DNA from: an uncultured Pseudomonadales bacterium
GTDB taxonomy: Bacteria > Pseudomonadota > Gammaproteobacteria > Pseudomonadales > Cellvibrionaceae
DNA: 16,847 bases
Reading direction: 5' to 3'
Assembly (NCBI GenBank): GCA_938048505.1
Contig: CALIUX010000009.1
Span: 1 to 16,847 of the forward strand
Under the pieces are notes generated by a model, which had not been told where the DNA came from, did not search any database, and was given only the letters and a program-made list of their open reading frames with translations. The translations under genes were made by a program, and so were the position numbers. Numbering within the stretch: position 1 is the stretch's first letter; the number at the start of each line of letters is the position of its first letter. Below are positions 1-8,400 of the stretch, piece by piece.

Positions 1-1
1 T

Positions 2-253
2 TTTGCTGCGGGCAAGCTGATCTATATTGCGCTCGATCTGGATCTGATTGAAGTAGGCTCAGCATTAATGCGTGATGATAAAAATGCATTTGAAGCATGG
101 ACGACACAAGGGCTCGTGCACCCCGTCAATGATGAGCAGGCCATGGCATGGGCAGAAACCAAACCCACTTTTTGGGCTTGCGCCTTAGCGCCTTGGGTGC
201 TAATTCAAGATTTGAAAGAGCAAGATATCAAAGATTCAGGCAAATCCGACTAA
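2..253 (+). CDS. DUF2288 family protein, C-terminal part (5' end outside window)
   Basis: The reading frame is open from the first complete codon of the window to a TAA at 251-253, giving the last 83 residues. An ATG at 68 lies inside the domain and is not the true start, because the frame upstream already reads as family sequence (FAAGKLIYIALDLDLIEV). The pattern of a short acidic helix, a conserved Trp/Ala segment and the ending PWVLIQD matches what I know of the small (about 100 residue) DUF2288 proteins of Gammaproteobacteria. Their function is unknown and nothing here adds to it. The acidic-to-basic tail after PWVLIQD looks unstructured. A hairpin terminator follows about 105 bases downstream. 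Family assignment is from recognition of sequence, without a database search. Confidence 0.8.
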   Translation, partial: FAAGKLIYIALDLDLIEVGSALMRDDKNAFEAWTTQGLVHPVNDEQAMAWAETKPTFWACALAPWVLIQDLKEQDIKDSGKSD

Positions 254-358
254 CGCTAGACTCCACTCATTTAAGAAATACTCACTCTCTTTAATCAGCT
301 TCTAGCTGAATATGCTGAAGACTCCATCACCCAAATCAGCCCGTAATGAGAAGAAGCT

Positions 359-382
359 AGCCTCAGCGTGGCTGAGGCTTTT
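359..382 (+). terminator. Rho-independent terminator after the DUF2288 gene
   Basis: An 8-bp perfect stem (AGCCTCAG at 359-366, CTGAGGCT at 372-379) with a 5-base loop is followed by a short T run on the plus strand. It sits downstream of the plus-strand gene ending at 253. The same bases contain the last codons and stop of the minus-strand gene ending at 363, so the two convergent genes share this element. On the minus strand the tail is only partly T-rich. Confidence 0.6.
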
Positions 383-1634
383 GTAATACCAGTATGTGCT
401 CAAAGAAATTAGGAGCCATACCCGGCTTCATGATAAAGCTATTTTCATAGCTGGCATCACCCAATATTTTCAGCAAGCGAATAGCTGTTACCGGCGGGTT
501 AGTGCTGCAGTAATCTTGTGTAGCAGGTAAATAGACCGTATGAATATTTTTGATATGGTACTTGTCCGGGTCAACGGGCTCAGTATGCCCTGCGTAAATC
601 ACAACATGAATTTTTGTATTGGAATGCATATGCGGTAGCAAACGCTGCTTAAGTGCTTGCAGTTGCTCTGGAGAGCAGCAACCGAAAAGCCCCCACGCAA
701 AAATCACATCAAACTTCTCATTGGATTGGCAATTAAGCAAATCCGGTGATGACAGCAAATCAGCGGGCGATATCAAATGTTGAAGCTTGTCATAGAGACC
801 CGCAAAGACAACATTATTTGAATAAGAGCCATAAAACTCAGCATTGGTTTCTATTTGAGCGCCCAGATCTAAAATTCTCGGTGACTCGATAGTCATTAAG
901 TGCTCACAAAGCGACTCTAACGCATAAGAACGGTGCTCCAAGCCAGGCAATACATCTTGCTGCACTTCGGGTGTAGCCAATTTAGATTGATGACGCAATG
1001 TGTTTCGCTTACTGGGAGAAAACCGATATACCTCTTCACTAACGCCCTCAGGCATGCCGCTCACTTGATCAAAGCGCGTTTCCAAATAGTAAAAAGGTAA
1101 AGAATGCACTAATTCAGATAACGCATGCTGACCAAAATACACATCGGTCACACCCAGTGCTTGCAGCTTAATCTCATGCTCGCTCACAACCTGATACCGC
1201 TTAGGTAAAAAACGCGTAGGCTCCGTATAACGGATACTATGAAGCAAGCTTTGATCATGGCAATACTGTCCCAACCGCCCCATTAACCAACTAATAGTTT
1301 CTAGATCAAGATAATTAAAAAGATCCCACGTTAAGACAACGTCAAACTTTTCATGACTACGGAATCCACTGAGATAATCCTCTAAGCTGGCGCGCAAGAT
1401 ATTGGTATCAGATGAGCTAGCATTAGTCAGTTGATCACTGACATATTGGCTCACATTTTCGAAACGCACAGTGCAACTTTTTCGCATAAAAAAGTTAAAG
1501 CTGGCCGCTGACGCTGAACCTAAATCCAAAACCCGGCGACTACTATTCGCACTTAGAGCTTGTGAAACAAAAGTCATACCGGGATAACGGTAAGATGACT
1601 CTTGTCCGGTTTGGCGGTTGAGTGTACTTCGCAT
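363..1634 (-). CDS. Protein with two tandem methyltransferase-like domains, function unknown
   Basis: This 423-residue protein reads as two related halves. Each has a SAM-methyltransferase-like motif I (VLDLGSASAASF at 35-46; ILDLGAQIETNAEF at 254-267) and, about 60 residues on, a strand-4-like motif (FDVVLTWDLFNYL at 97-109; FDVIFAWGLFGCC at 318-330). The half-to-half offset is about 220 residues. Neither motif I has the usual G-x-G-x-G pattern, so SAM binding is uncertain and one or both halves may be inactive. No signal peptide or membrane segment is seen. The ATG at 1634 is preceded by AAGG about 11 bases upstream. It stands alone: a 433-base gap separates it from ppc, and it converges with the DUF2288 gene. 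I do not recognise a named family; the methyltransferase fold is an inference from the motifs. Confidence 0.75.
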   Translation of the reverse strand: MRSTLNRQTGQESSYRYPGMTFVSQALSANSSRRVLDLGSASAASFNFFMRKSCTVRFENVSQYVSDQLTNASSSDTNILRASLEDYLSGFRSHEKFDVVLTWDLFNYLDLETISWLMGRLGQYCHDQSLLHSIRYTEPTRFLPKRYQVVSEHEIKLQALGVTDVYFGQHALSELVHSLPFYYLETRFDQVSGMPEGVSEEVYRFSPSKRNTLRHQSKLATPEVQQDVLPGLEHRSYALESLCEHLMTIESPRILDLGAQIETNAEFYGSYSNNVVFAGLYDKLQHLISPADLLSSPDLLNCQSNEKFDVIFAWGLFGCCSPEQLQALKQRLLPHMHSNTKIHVVIYAGHTEPVDPDKYHIKNIHTVYLPATQDYCSTNPPVTAIRLLKILGDASYENSFIMKPGMAPNFFEHILVLQKPQPR

Positions 1635-1828
1635 TTTTGCTGTCGCCTTGCTGCTACATGAAAAACACCAATAACTAAAAAAAGCTTTGGTGAAAAGTGC
1701 TAATGAAAAGTTCTGGTGAACAAACTATGATCGCGGCATATACTGATGAATACTCACTTTTTACAAGGTGACACCCTATTAAAGTAGAGCTTTGCATTTG
1801 ACCCTATTAATCAACATTGCTCGACTAT

Positions 1829-1856
1829 ATTGAATACATAAGATTGAATATATAAG
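1829..1856. repeat. 14-bp tandem direct repeat
   Basis: ATTGAATACATAAG (1829-1842) is followed directly by ATTGAATATATAAG (1843-1856), differing at one base. It lies in an intergenic gap. It could be a regulator-binding site or a chance slippage product; nothing in the sequence decides this. Confidence 0.7.
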
Positions 1857-1932
1857 CCATGAAGACTGATACGTACCAGTATAACTACCCATTCATCGCA
1901 GATAGTATTTTATTTGTATCGCACGCTCAACA

Positions 1933-1970
1933 AAAAATGCGGCTTGAATCACTATTCAAGCCGCATTTTT
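1933..1970 (-). terminator. Strong, probably bidirectional terminator downstream of ppc
   Basis: A perfect 17-bp inverted repeat (1933-1949 paired with 1954-1970) encloses a 4-base loop. The core is GC-rich (GCGGCTTGAA) and the outer end is an A run on one side and a T run on the other, so both strands show a hairpin followed by Ts. On the minus strand it lies about 100 bases after the ppc stop and ends in six Ts, the canonical layout for terminating ppc. On the plus strand no gene is seen upstream of it. Confidence 0.85.
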
Positions 1971-2067
1971 ATTATCAGAGAATATAATTCAGCACATATT
2001 GCCTGATGATACCAATTAACACCACGTTGCATCACACGCTAATTGGCAACGCTATCACTATTGGTTA

Positions 2068-4683
2068 TTAGCCGGTATTACGCATGCCAGCAGAAATGCC
2101 TGTCATAGTGACTTTAAGTGCACGCTCTAGATCTGCGCCAATATCACCGGCTTTACGTTCACGCTTTAGTAATTCCACTTGCAAAAAATTCAGCGGGTCA
2201 ATATAAGGCTTGCGCACGCTCAGATTACTTTGCAGATGAGGATCATGATCAAGGAGCTGTGACTGTCCCTTAATAGACAATATGCAACGACCTAGCTCTG
2301 CCAAATCGGAACGTAGCTGTTGTCCAAGAGGTTGAATATCGGCATCAACCAATTGTTTTTCGTAGTATGCGCAAACTTGTAAGTCAGCCTTCCCGATAAC
2401 CATCTCCAGCAAATCCATAAAACTGGCAAAGAAAGGCCAATCTGTTAGCATTTCTTTTAACATGTTTGGGTCTTTCTTCAAGGCAAACTCTAGTGCTTGA
2501 AGTGTACCCAACCAAGCAGGTAGATTTAAGCGTACTTGCGTCCAAGCAAAGACCCAAGGGATAGCTCTAAGACTTTCAACACCCCCTGTTGCTTTACGTT
2601 TTGCTGGGCGGCTCCCCAATGCTAACTTGTTAAGCTCCTGCTCTGGCGTTAGGCTTCTGAAATACGGGACAAATTGATCACTTCCTCTGACAACACTACG
2701 ATATGCCTCCAAACTCACTTGAGACATTTGTTCAATCAACTCACGCCACTCCAACTTTGGTGCAGCAGCCGGCGCAATGGTTGCCATGAGGTTGGCCGTG
2801 ACATAGCTAGACAAACTCTTAAAGGCAACACCCGAACGGCCAAACTTGTAGCGAATCATTTCGCCCTGCTCTGTTACACGAATAACGCCTTTTACTGAAC
2901 CTGGAGGCTGTGACGCCATGGCTTTTTCAACAGGGCCGCCACCACGGCCGACCGTACCGCCACGGCCATGAAACAGCACCAACTGAACGCTATGTTTATC
3001 GGCAATATTCACCAGCTGCTCTTGCGCTTTGTACTGTGCCCATGTTGCCGCCAACTTCCCTGCATCTTTAGCCGAGTCAGAGTAACCAATCATAACCGTC
3101 TGCTCGCCCGCACTGTATTCCTGATACCAATGCAGTTGCCAGAGCTTGTTCATCACACTGGGTGCGCGATCAAGGTCATCAAGGGTTTCAAATAATGGGA
3201 CAACGGGCATATTCCATGTCATGCCACTTTCTTTTAGTAATAACGCCACAGCCAAAACATCAGAAGGCTGTTTAGCCATTGAAATAACATAATGCGATAA
3301 CACTTCGCGAGGCTGCTCAGCGACAACCTTACAGGTCGCAAGCACCTCTGCGGCCTCGTCAGAGGGTGACCAGTTTAAAGGTAGGAGAGGACGCTTACTG
3401 GCTAGCTCTGTTAACAAAAATTCTTGGCGTTGCGACTCATCCCAATCGAGGTAACTGCCTAAATCGAGATGACGAGTCAACTCATCTAAAATGCCAACGT
3501 GACGCTCGCCGTCTTGTCGAATATCCAAAGGCGCTAAATTAATACCAAAGCAATTCAAGCGTCGAATGCAATCAACCAGCGTACCGTCCGCAATATCTTG
3601 CAAACCCTGCTCACAAAGAGAGCGATGACAAAGGTGAAGCACATCCAGTATTTGCGCTTTCTGCGTGAGGATGGCCTCATTGGTGTGCCCTACTTCTCCA
3701 CGCAGTCGGCTTTCAGCCCACTCCGAGGTACGATTAAGCAACTTAGCAATAGGGGTAAGGATGTCACGGTAAGGCTCACTACTGCCAGCAGGTAACTGCT
3801 CCATTAGCTCTGCACTGGCGGTTGTCATACTGAGCTCACCCGCCAGATTGCGCATATCGCTGTAGTAGAGATCTGCGGCCATTTTGCGCCCTAACAAGGC
3901 AACACGCTCAGTCACATCATGCGTTACGTTAGGGTTACCATCACGATCACCGCCCATCCATGAATAGAACGCAAACGGTGCGGCATCAAGAGAAAGGCCG
4001 CTACCTAAACGTTTACGGGCAAGTTGATCAAAATGCCGAATAAACTGAGGGACAGCCTTCCAAAGGCTGCTTTCGATGACAGCAAAACCCCAGCGGGCTT
4101 CATCAACAGCGGTCGGCCTTTCTGTTCGAATCTCATCGGTTGTCCAGATTTCTTCAACCAAGCGATTGAGCGCAGCTCTATGATTGCTGACTTCATGCGG
4201 TAAGAGATCTGCACGGCGCAAGCCAGACAGGTTATCGGCAATATCATCGTACTTACGGATCAGTGTACGACGTGTCACTTCAGTGGGATGCGCCGTTAAA
4301 ACCAGTTCGATTTTTAAGCGATCAACCACAGCCGCCAACTCATCCTTGCCTAAGGCGTCTACTTGTTCAGACAATAGCTGGTCTAAGCCGTCATGCGTCC
4401 CAGCTTCAACGCTCGCACTAAACTCTTGCTCTGCGATATTCGCTAAATTCAGAAATTGATTAAAAGAACGCGCAATGGGTAAGACCTCAACATCTTCTAC
4501 ACCATTTAACAATGTGAGTAATGCGGTATCATCACCTTCAGCGTCGATGATCTCTTTACCTTGTGTACGGATCTCTTCTACTTTTTTAAAGATCTTAAGC
4601 CCTTCATGCTTGAGTAGCGTATCGCCTAGTAGCTCCCCCAGAAGACGGACATTCTCGCGAAGAGAGTCAGGTAATTGCGACAT
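2068..4683 (-). CDS. ppc: Phosphoenolpyruvate carboxylase
   Basis: This enzyme carboxylates phosphoenolpyruvate with bicarbonate to oxaloacetate, refilling the TCA cycle in the cytoplasm. From the ATG at 4683 the product has 871 residues, close to the usual 880 or so. Hallmarks are in order: VLTAHPTEV with the catalytic His (residue 132), GGDRDGNP, FGINLAPLDIRQD, MIGYSDSAKDAG with a conserved Lys (539), the glycine loop FHGRGGTVGRGGGP (574 is the Arg), GSRPAKRK (690-697) and the invariant C-terminal MRNTG. The frame is open 17 codons further upstream to 4734, but GAGG six bases before 4683 and the conserved MSQLPDSLREN beginning favour 4683. It is monocistronic by appearance, divergent from the AlkB-like gene and followed by a strong terminator. 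No frameshift or missing key residue is seen. Confidence 0.97.
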   Translation of the reverse strand: MSQLPDSLRENVRLLGELLGDTLLKHEGLKIFKKVEEIRTQGKEIIDAEGDDTALLTLLNGVEDVEVLPIARSFNQFLNLANIAEQEFSASVEAGTHDGLDQLLSEQVDALGKDELAAVVDRLKIELVLTAHPTEVTRRTLIRKYDDIADNLSGLRRADLLPHEVSNHRAALNRLVEEIWTTDEIRTERPTAVDEARWGFAVIESSLWKAVPQFIRHFDQLARKRLGSGLSLDAAPFAFYSWMGGDRDGNPNVTHDVTERVALLGRKMAADLYYSDMRNLAGELSMTTASAELMEQLPAGSSEPYRDILTPIAKLLNRTSEWAESRLRGEVGHTNEAILTQKAQILDVLHLCHRSLCEQGLQDIADGTLVDCIRRLNCFGINLAPLDIRQDGERHVGILDELTRHLDLGSYLDWDESQRQEFLLTELASKRPLLPLNWSPSDEAAEVLATCKVVAEQPREVLSHYVISMAKQPSDVLAVALLLKESGMTWNMPVVPLFETLDDLDRAPSVMNKLWQLHWYQEYSAGEQTVMIGYSDSAKDAGKLAATWAQYKAQEQLVNIADKHSVQLVLFHGRGGTVGRGGGPVEKAMASQPPGSVKGVIRVTEQGEMIRYKFGRSGVAFKSLSSYVTANLMATIAPAAAPKLEWRELIEQMSQVSLEAYRSVVRGSDQFVPYFRSLTPEQELNKLALGSRPAKRKATGGVESLRAIPWVFAWTQVRLNLPAWLGTLQALEFALKKDPNMLKEMLTDWPFFASFMDLLEMVIGKADLQVCAYYEKQLVDADIQPLGQQLRSDLAELGRCILSIKGQSQLLDHDPHLQSNLSVRKPYIDPLNFLQVELLKRERKAGDIGADLERALKVTMTGISAGMRNTG

Positions 4684-4714
4684 GATAAACCTCGTAGTGG
4701 TTGTTGTGAGTGGC

Positions 4715-4723
4715 ATTCTAACA
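4715..4723 (-). promoter_or_regulatory. Possible extended -10 promoter element for ppc
   Basis: Read on the minus strand, TGTTAGAAT fits an extended -10 element (TGn followed by TAGAAT) 32 to 40 bases upstream of the ppc ATG. No good -35 hexamer is seen at the expected distance, which is tolerable for an extended -10 promoter. This is a guess from pattern only. Confidence 0.3.
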
Positions 4724-4769
4724 CCCGTATGCAACAGGCGTTAGCGCAAGACGTTCAGTCATAATCCTA

Positions 4770-4782
4770 GTGTAAAATACAC
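4770..4782. repeat. Short palindrome in the ppc / alkB-like divergent region
   Basis: GTGTA-AAA-TACAC is a perfect 5-bp inverted repeat between the two divergent genes. It overlaps a TAAAAT that could serve as a -10 hexamer for the plus-strand gene, so it might be an operator, but no good -35 element accompanies it and chance is possible. Confidence 0.35.
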
Positions 4783-4825
4783 AATGGACTAGAAATCATT
4801 AGGCCATTAACTTTTAACGGATAAC

Positions 4826-5464
4826 ATGCGATCCATAACAGATAATTTAATACAAAACAATTACTTGCAAAAAAACGGCGAATGGATTGAACATGATGGT
4901 CTGAGTCTTTACTGGCACCCAAAGTTCATTGAAACTACGCTTGCGGACACCTATTACGAGGCGCTACAGGCTAACATTCAGTGGCAACAAGGGTACATAC
5001 ACCTATTTGGTAAAACCCAGAAAGAGCCACGACTCAGCGCTTACTATGGCGATGCAGAGGCACAATACCAATATTCAGGGAGAAGTATGATCCCGCTCCC
5101 CTGGAACAATACGCTTTTATCATTAAAGAAAAGAATCAGTATAGATAAGGAATACCACTTTAATTCAGTACTCTGTAATTACTACCGAGCAGGGCAAGAT
5201 AGCATGGGTTGGCACAGTGACGATGAACCCGAACTAGGCGCATCCCCCGCTATTGCTTCTATCAGTTTTGGCGAGACGCGGCGCTTTTTACTAAGGCAAA
5301 AAAAGCACCACAAAAATAAGCTAAGTATTAGCCTTGCACACGGTGACTTGTTGATTATGTCAGGTGAAACACAGGCTAACTGGCAGCATCACATCCCTAA
5401 AAGCACCAAAAAGCTCAGCCCCCGCATCAATCTAACCTTTAGACACATTAAAAGCCGACTTTAA
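4826..5464 (+). CDS. AlkB-like 2-oxoglutarate/Fe(II) dioxygenase
   Basis: AlkB-family enzymes reverse alkylation damage on nucleic acid bases by oxidative demethylation, using Fe(II), oxygen and 2-oxoglutarate. The 212-residue product shows the iron-binding set: WHSDDE with His130 and Asp132, and a distal His at 188 (WQHHIPK). The 2-oxoglutarate Arg pair is visible in PRINLTFR (Arg200 and Arg206). The upstream CNYYRAGQDSMGWHSD segment resembles the ALKBH2/ALKBH3-type branch more than classical E. coli AlkB. Length suits a single-domain member. The start has only a weak ribosome site (GGA). It is divergent from ppc and its last four bases overlap the end of yhdP on the other strand. DNA or RNA repair is inferred from the family; the true substrate cannot be read from sequence. 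Confidence 0.92.
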   Translation: MRSITDNLIQNNYLQKNGEWIEHDGLSLYWHPKFIETTLADTYYEALQANIQWQQGYIHLFGKTQKEPRLSAYYGDAEAQYQYSGRSMIPLPWNNTLLSLKKRISIDKEYHFNSVLCNYYRAGQDSMGWHSDDEPELGASPAIASISFGETRRFLLRQKKHHKNKLSISLAHGDLLIMSGETQANWQHHIPKSTKKLSPRINLTFRHIKSRL

Positions 5465-8400
5465 TTACCTTGTGAGGCATCCACCTCCCGGTTGGAAGGT
5501 TTTTTCTGGCGGTTACCAACACCCGAAATATTATCGACAGAAAATTTAGGCTTATCCCATGGACCTCTTACATTATATTTAACACGTGTTAGATCATCCA
5601 CTTGATCTTCGAATATCTTCCCCACTACATAGACTCCCATTGCAACAGGCAAACCAGCAGCCAATGCCGCAGCAACAGCCAAATTACCTGTGATCGGCAA
5701 GGTCGCTGCAAGATGGCTATCAATTGTTTTTTGCATCAGGTCAACATCACCTTTTAATGTAATGTCAGCTGATGAGGTATCAACAATAAGAGGAGATTCA
5801 TGTGGCAACTCAACAATACCTTGCTTAAATTGAAGAGTTCCTTTGACCGAGTCATAAGATAAACCGTCTGAGTTCAAATCAGAAAAATCTAATTTTAAGC
5901 GGCGCATCAAAGTATCGAAGTTAAACAAAGCCAAGAGTTTTAAAAAGTCTGTATCACCCTGTTCTTGCCCAGCCAAAAACTGACCTTTTTTAATATACGC
6001 ATCAACAGAACCCATAAGGGCATCAAGGCCTACCTCATCCGGATAACCTGACCAATACAAACGTGTATCAAATTTAGCCGATGTCGACGTTAAGGATTTG
6101 GGTAAATCAAAGGCCAGCAACACTTCACCTAAATCACCCGTCGTCAATATGCCATCAAACGTCGTTTGCCAAGAGCCGGACTCTTTTTGTAATACCGCTT
6201 GAGTACTTTCAGGGTATTTTTGACTGTCTTTCTGATTGGGTACAGGGTGAATACCTTGTTTATACAGTGCTAAAAAGCTGTCAGTCGATGAAATACCTTT
6301 GATATTTCCGCGAATACGTTTAGCAACAAATGCCTTTGGCTCTGGCCGAAAATCAAAGGCAATATTTCCCCAAAGTTTATCTCCCACTTTGAGCTGATCA
6401 ATTTGCACATCCATTGGCTCAATATTCTCTAATGTAATATTGTCGAAAATACTCTGGCGTTCTTTTGTCACTTGTTGATTAGAGGCCCTCTCAAGAGACG
6501 CTTCATCAACAGACGCCTCGGGAAACATTAAAGACTTAGCCCGCAATACAGAAGGCTGCCCATCACGAAAGCGCTCATACGCAATATTCCCCAAAGAAGA
6601 ATGCGCGTTAAATAACCATGACGTTGACGATTCTTGTCCTGTTAGCACCAGATCATCCAATATCAAATCACCCAGTGCTGTTTGCCTGGCTTTTAAGTCA
6701 ATTGAAAGTAAAGGCAACGACGGGCTTACATCTTTACGACGAGAAGAAGCTTGACCATGAAGTATCACCTCACCGGCTAAAGCAACGGAAGAGCTCTGCT
6801 CCCGTGATTTCTGTGACAAGGCATCAAGGTATTCACTGATAAACCGCGCCCAAGGTACGGCATCCAATTGATCAAGTTCACCGTGAAAATGCATAGTATT
6901 CGGCTTCGCCCGAGCAGGCTTATCAATAGCCACATCCAGCCCATAAAGTCCGCTATTATTCAGCAGTAGATCAGCATTAAGCATGTCATCGTAATAAACT
7001 TTTAAGCGGCTCTCTGACGTCTTAAAGGCTTGCTGAAAATAAATATCCAGTGGGGCTCGATTTTGAGACGATTTACCCAATGGCTCAGGAAAATCAAACG
7101 TTGTTCCTTGCAAGTTCGAATACGCAGTGAGCTCAAGCGCTTGGCTTTTATGCCCAAACGGCAAACGCAAAGTACCGCTGATTTGTGGATCCCCTGAAAC
7201 ATAATGTAGCAATGGGCGGCTCAACCACTGCTTGAACTGTTCTGTTGCAAGCCTACCGTCATACTGCAGATTCAATATGCGGCCCGCAGACTCTTGAAGA
7301 GTCGACAATGAGGCATTAAAAGGCCGGCCCCATAATGAAGCCGTAAGTGCATCGGCACGCAAACCGTAATCGCTATCGTAAACTAAATGGCCATTAAGTT
7401 GATCGATACTTAATCGTACATCGGGTAGTGATAACTGGGCCTGCTCAAGGTCCACCGAAACCACCTGTTTACCCGCGTTAGGATCGCCTTCAACAGGCAC
7501 GATTAAAGCGACATTTCCCCGGTAAGAACCTCTACTCATCTCAAGTTGTGACAGCCCTTTGCCAGCCACTTTTTCGATAGGGCTATTTCTTAACAGCGCG
7601 AGAGCATCTTTTGTGTCACCCTCAATATTGCCTGTAATCGCTAAGGCATTTTTCCCTTGTGCTGTTTGAGTTAGAGACAAATCAGCTTGTGATAGACGAT
7701 TACCCAATAATTCTGCTGAATCTAATGAGATCCTCAAATCAAAATCATCGAGCAGCAGGGTTGCCTTGACATGTTGCAACGCAGGCCATTCTTTGTGATA
7801 GGCTAACTGACCTCTCTCAAGCCCCAAGCTGACCTGCAAAGATCGCGGTGTACGCGGCTTTTTAAGCAAAGAACCTCGATAATAAAACCCACTATTGCTG
7901 AGTTCTCCTCCCTGAATACTTTCCCCTAACCATTTGTAGAGCGGCTTGGGAATCGTTTTGGGCACAAATGTTTCGTGGTAGCGTGCAAAACTCTCTCTCA
8001 TACCCACCGCCAGCGTCATTTCTGGCTCGCGACCGGGTATTTTTTTAAGGGGCAAACTCAAGTAAAGATACCCTGAGCCCTCGCCGCTTTCTCCTTTTAA
8101 ATTCAGTAAGCCCGATGTGATATGAACCATTTTATCCGGCAAATCAACAAACCAAGCCACCTCGCCAACGGCTTCATCAAATTCCAAAGGGGATTTATAG
8201 AGCACAGGAAAGTGCATCAAAAAGGCTTCTTCTGCCGCTAAAACAAGGCGACCTTGCATAGCAGACGCCTCCACATACCCTGCAGCATGGCGTACTTTAG
8301 GTGCCCCACGCCAGCTATTCACTGCGCCTTCTGACAGATTGCCTTGTAGCTGAAAATAACCCTCTTCGGGCGTGGTCATCACAACGCCAATATTGCGTAA

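Larger units (their letters stand above)
1635..2067. other. AT-rich intergenic region with short repeats
   Basis: No convincing gene is present in these 433 bases. They hold the upstream region of the minus-strand methyltransferase-like gene, two copies of ACCCTATTAA (1773-1782 and 1801-1810), a 14-bp tandem repeat (1829-1856) and the ppc terminator (1933-1970). A 42-codon plus-strand frame from 1859 runs through the terminator hairpin and is not believed. Confidence 0.6.

Noticed and set aside
295..309. Hairpin TCAGCT-TCT-AGCTGA after the DUF2288 gene
   Set aside because: Perfect 6-bp stem but no T run follows; the terminator at 359-382 fits better.
1859..1987. Plus-strand frame of 42 codons, MKTDTYQYN...
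   Set aside because: It runs through the perfect terminator hairpin at 1933-1970, has no good ribosome site and no recognisable features.
4684..4734. N-terminal 17-codon extension of ppc from 4734
   Set aside because: The threonine-rich extension is not typical of the family, and a good GAGG site precedes the ATG at 4683.
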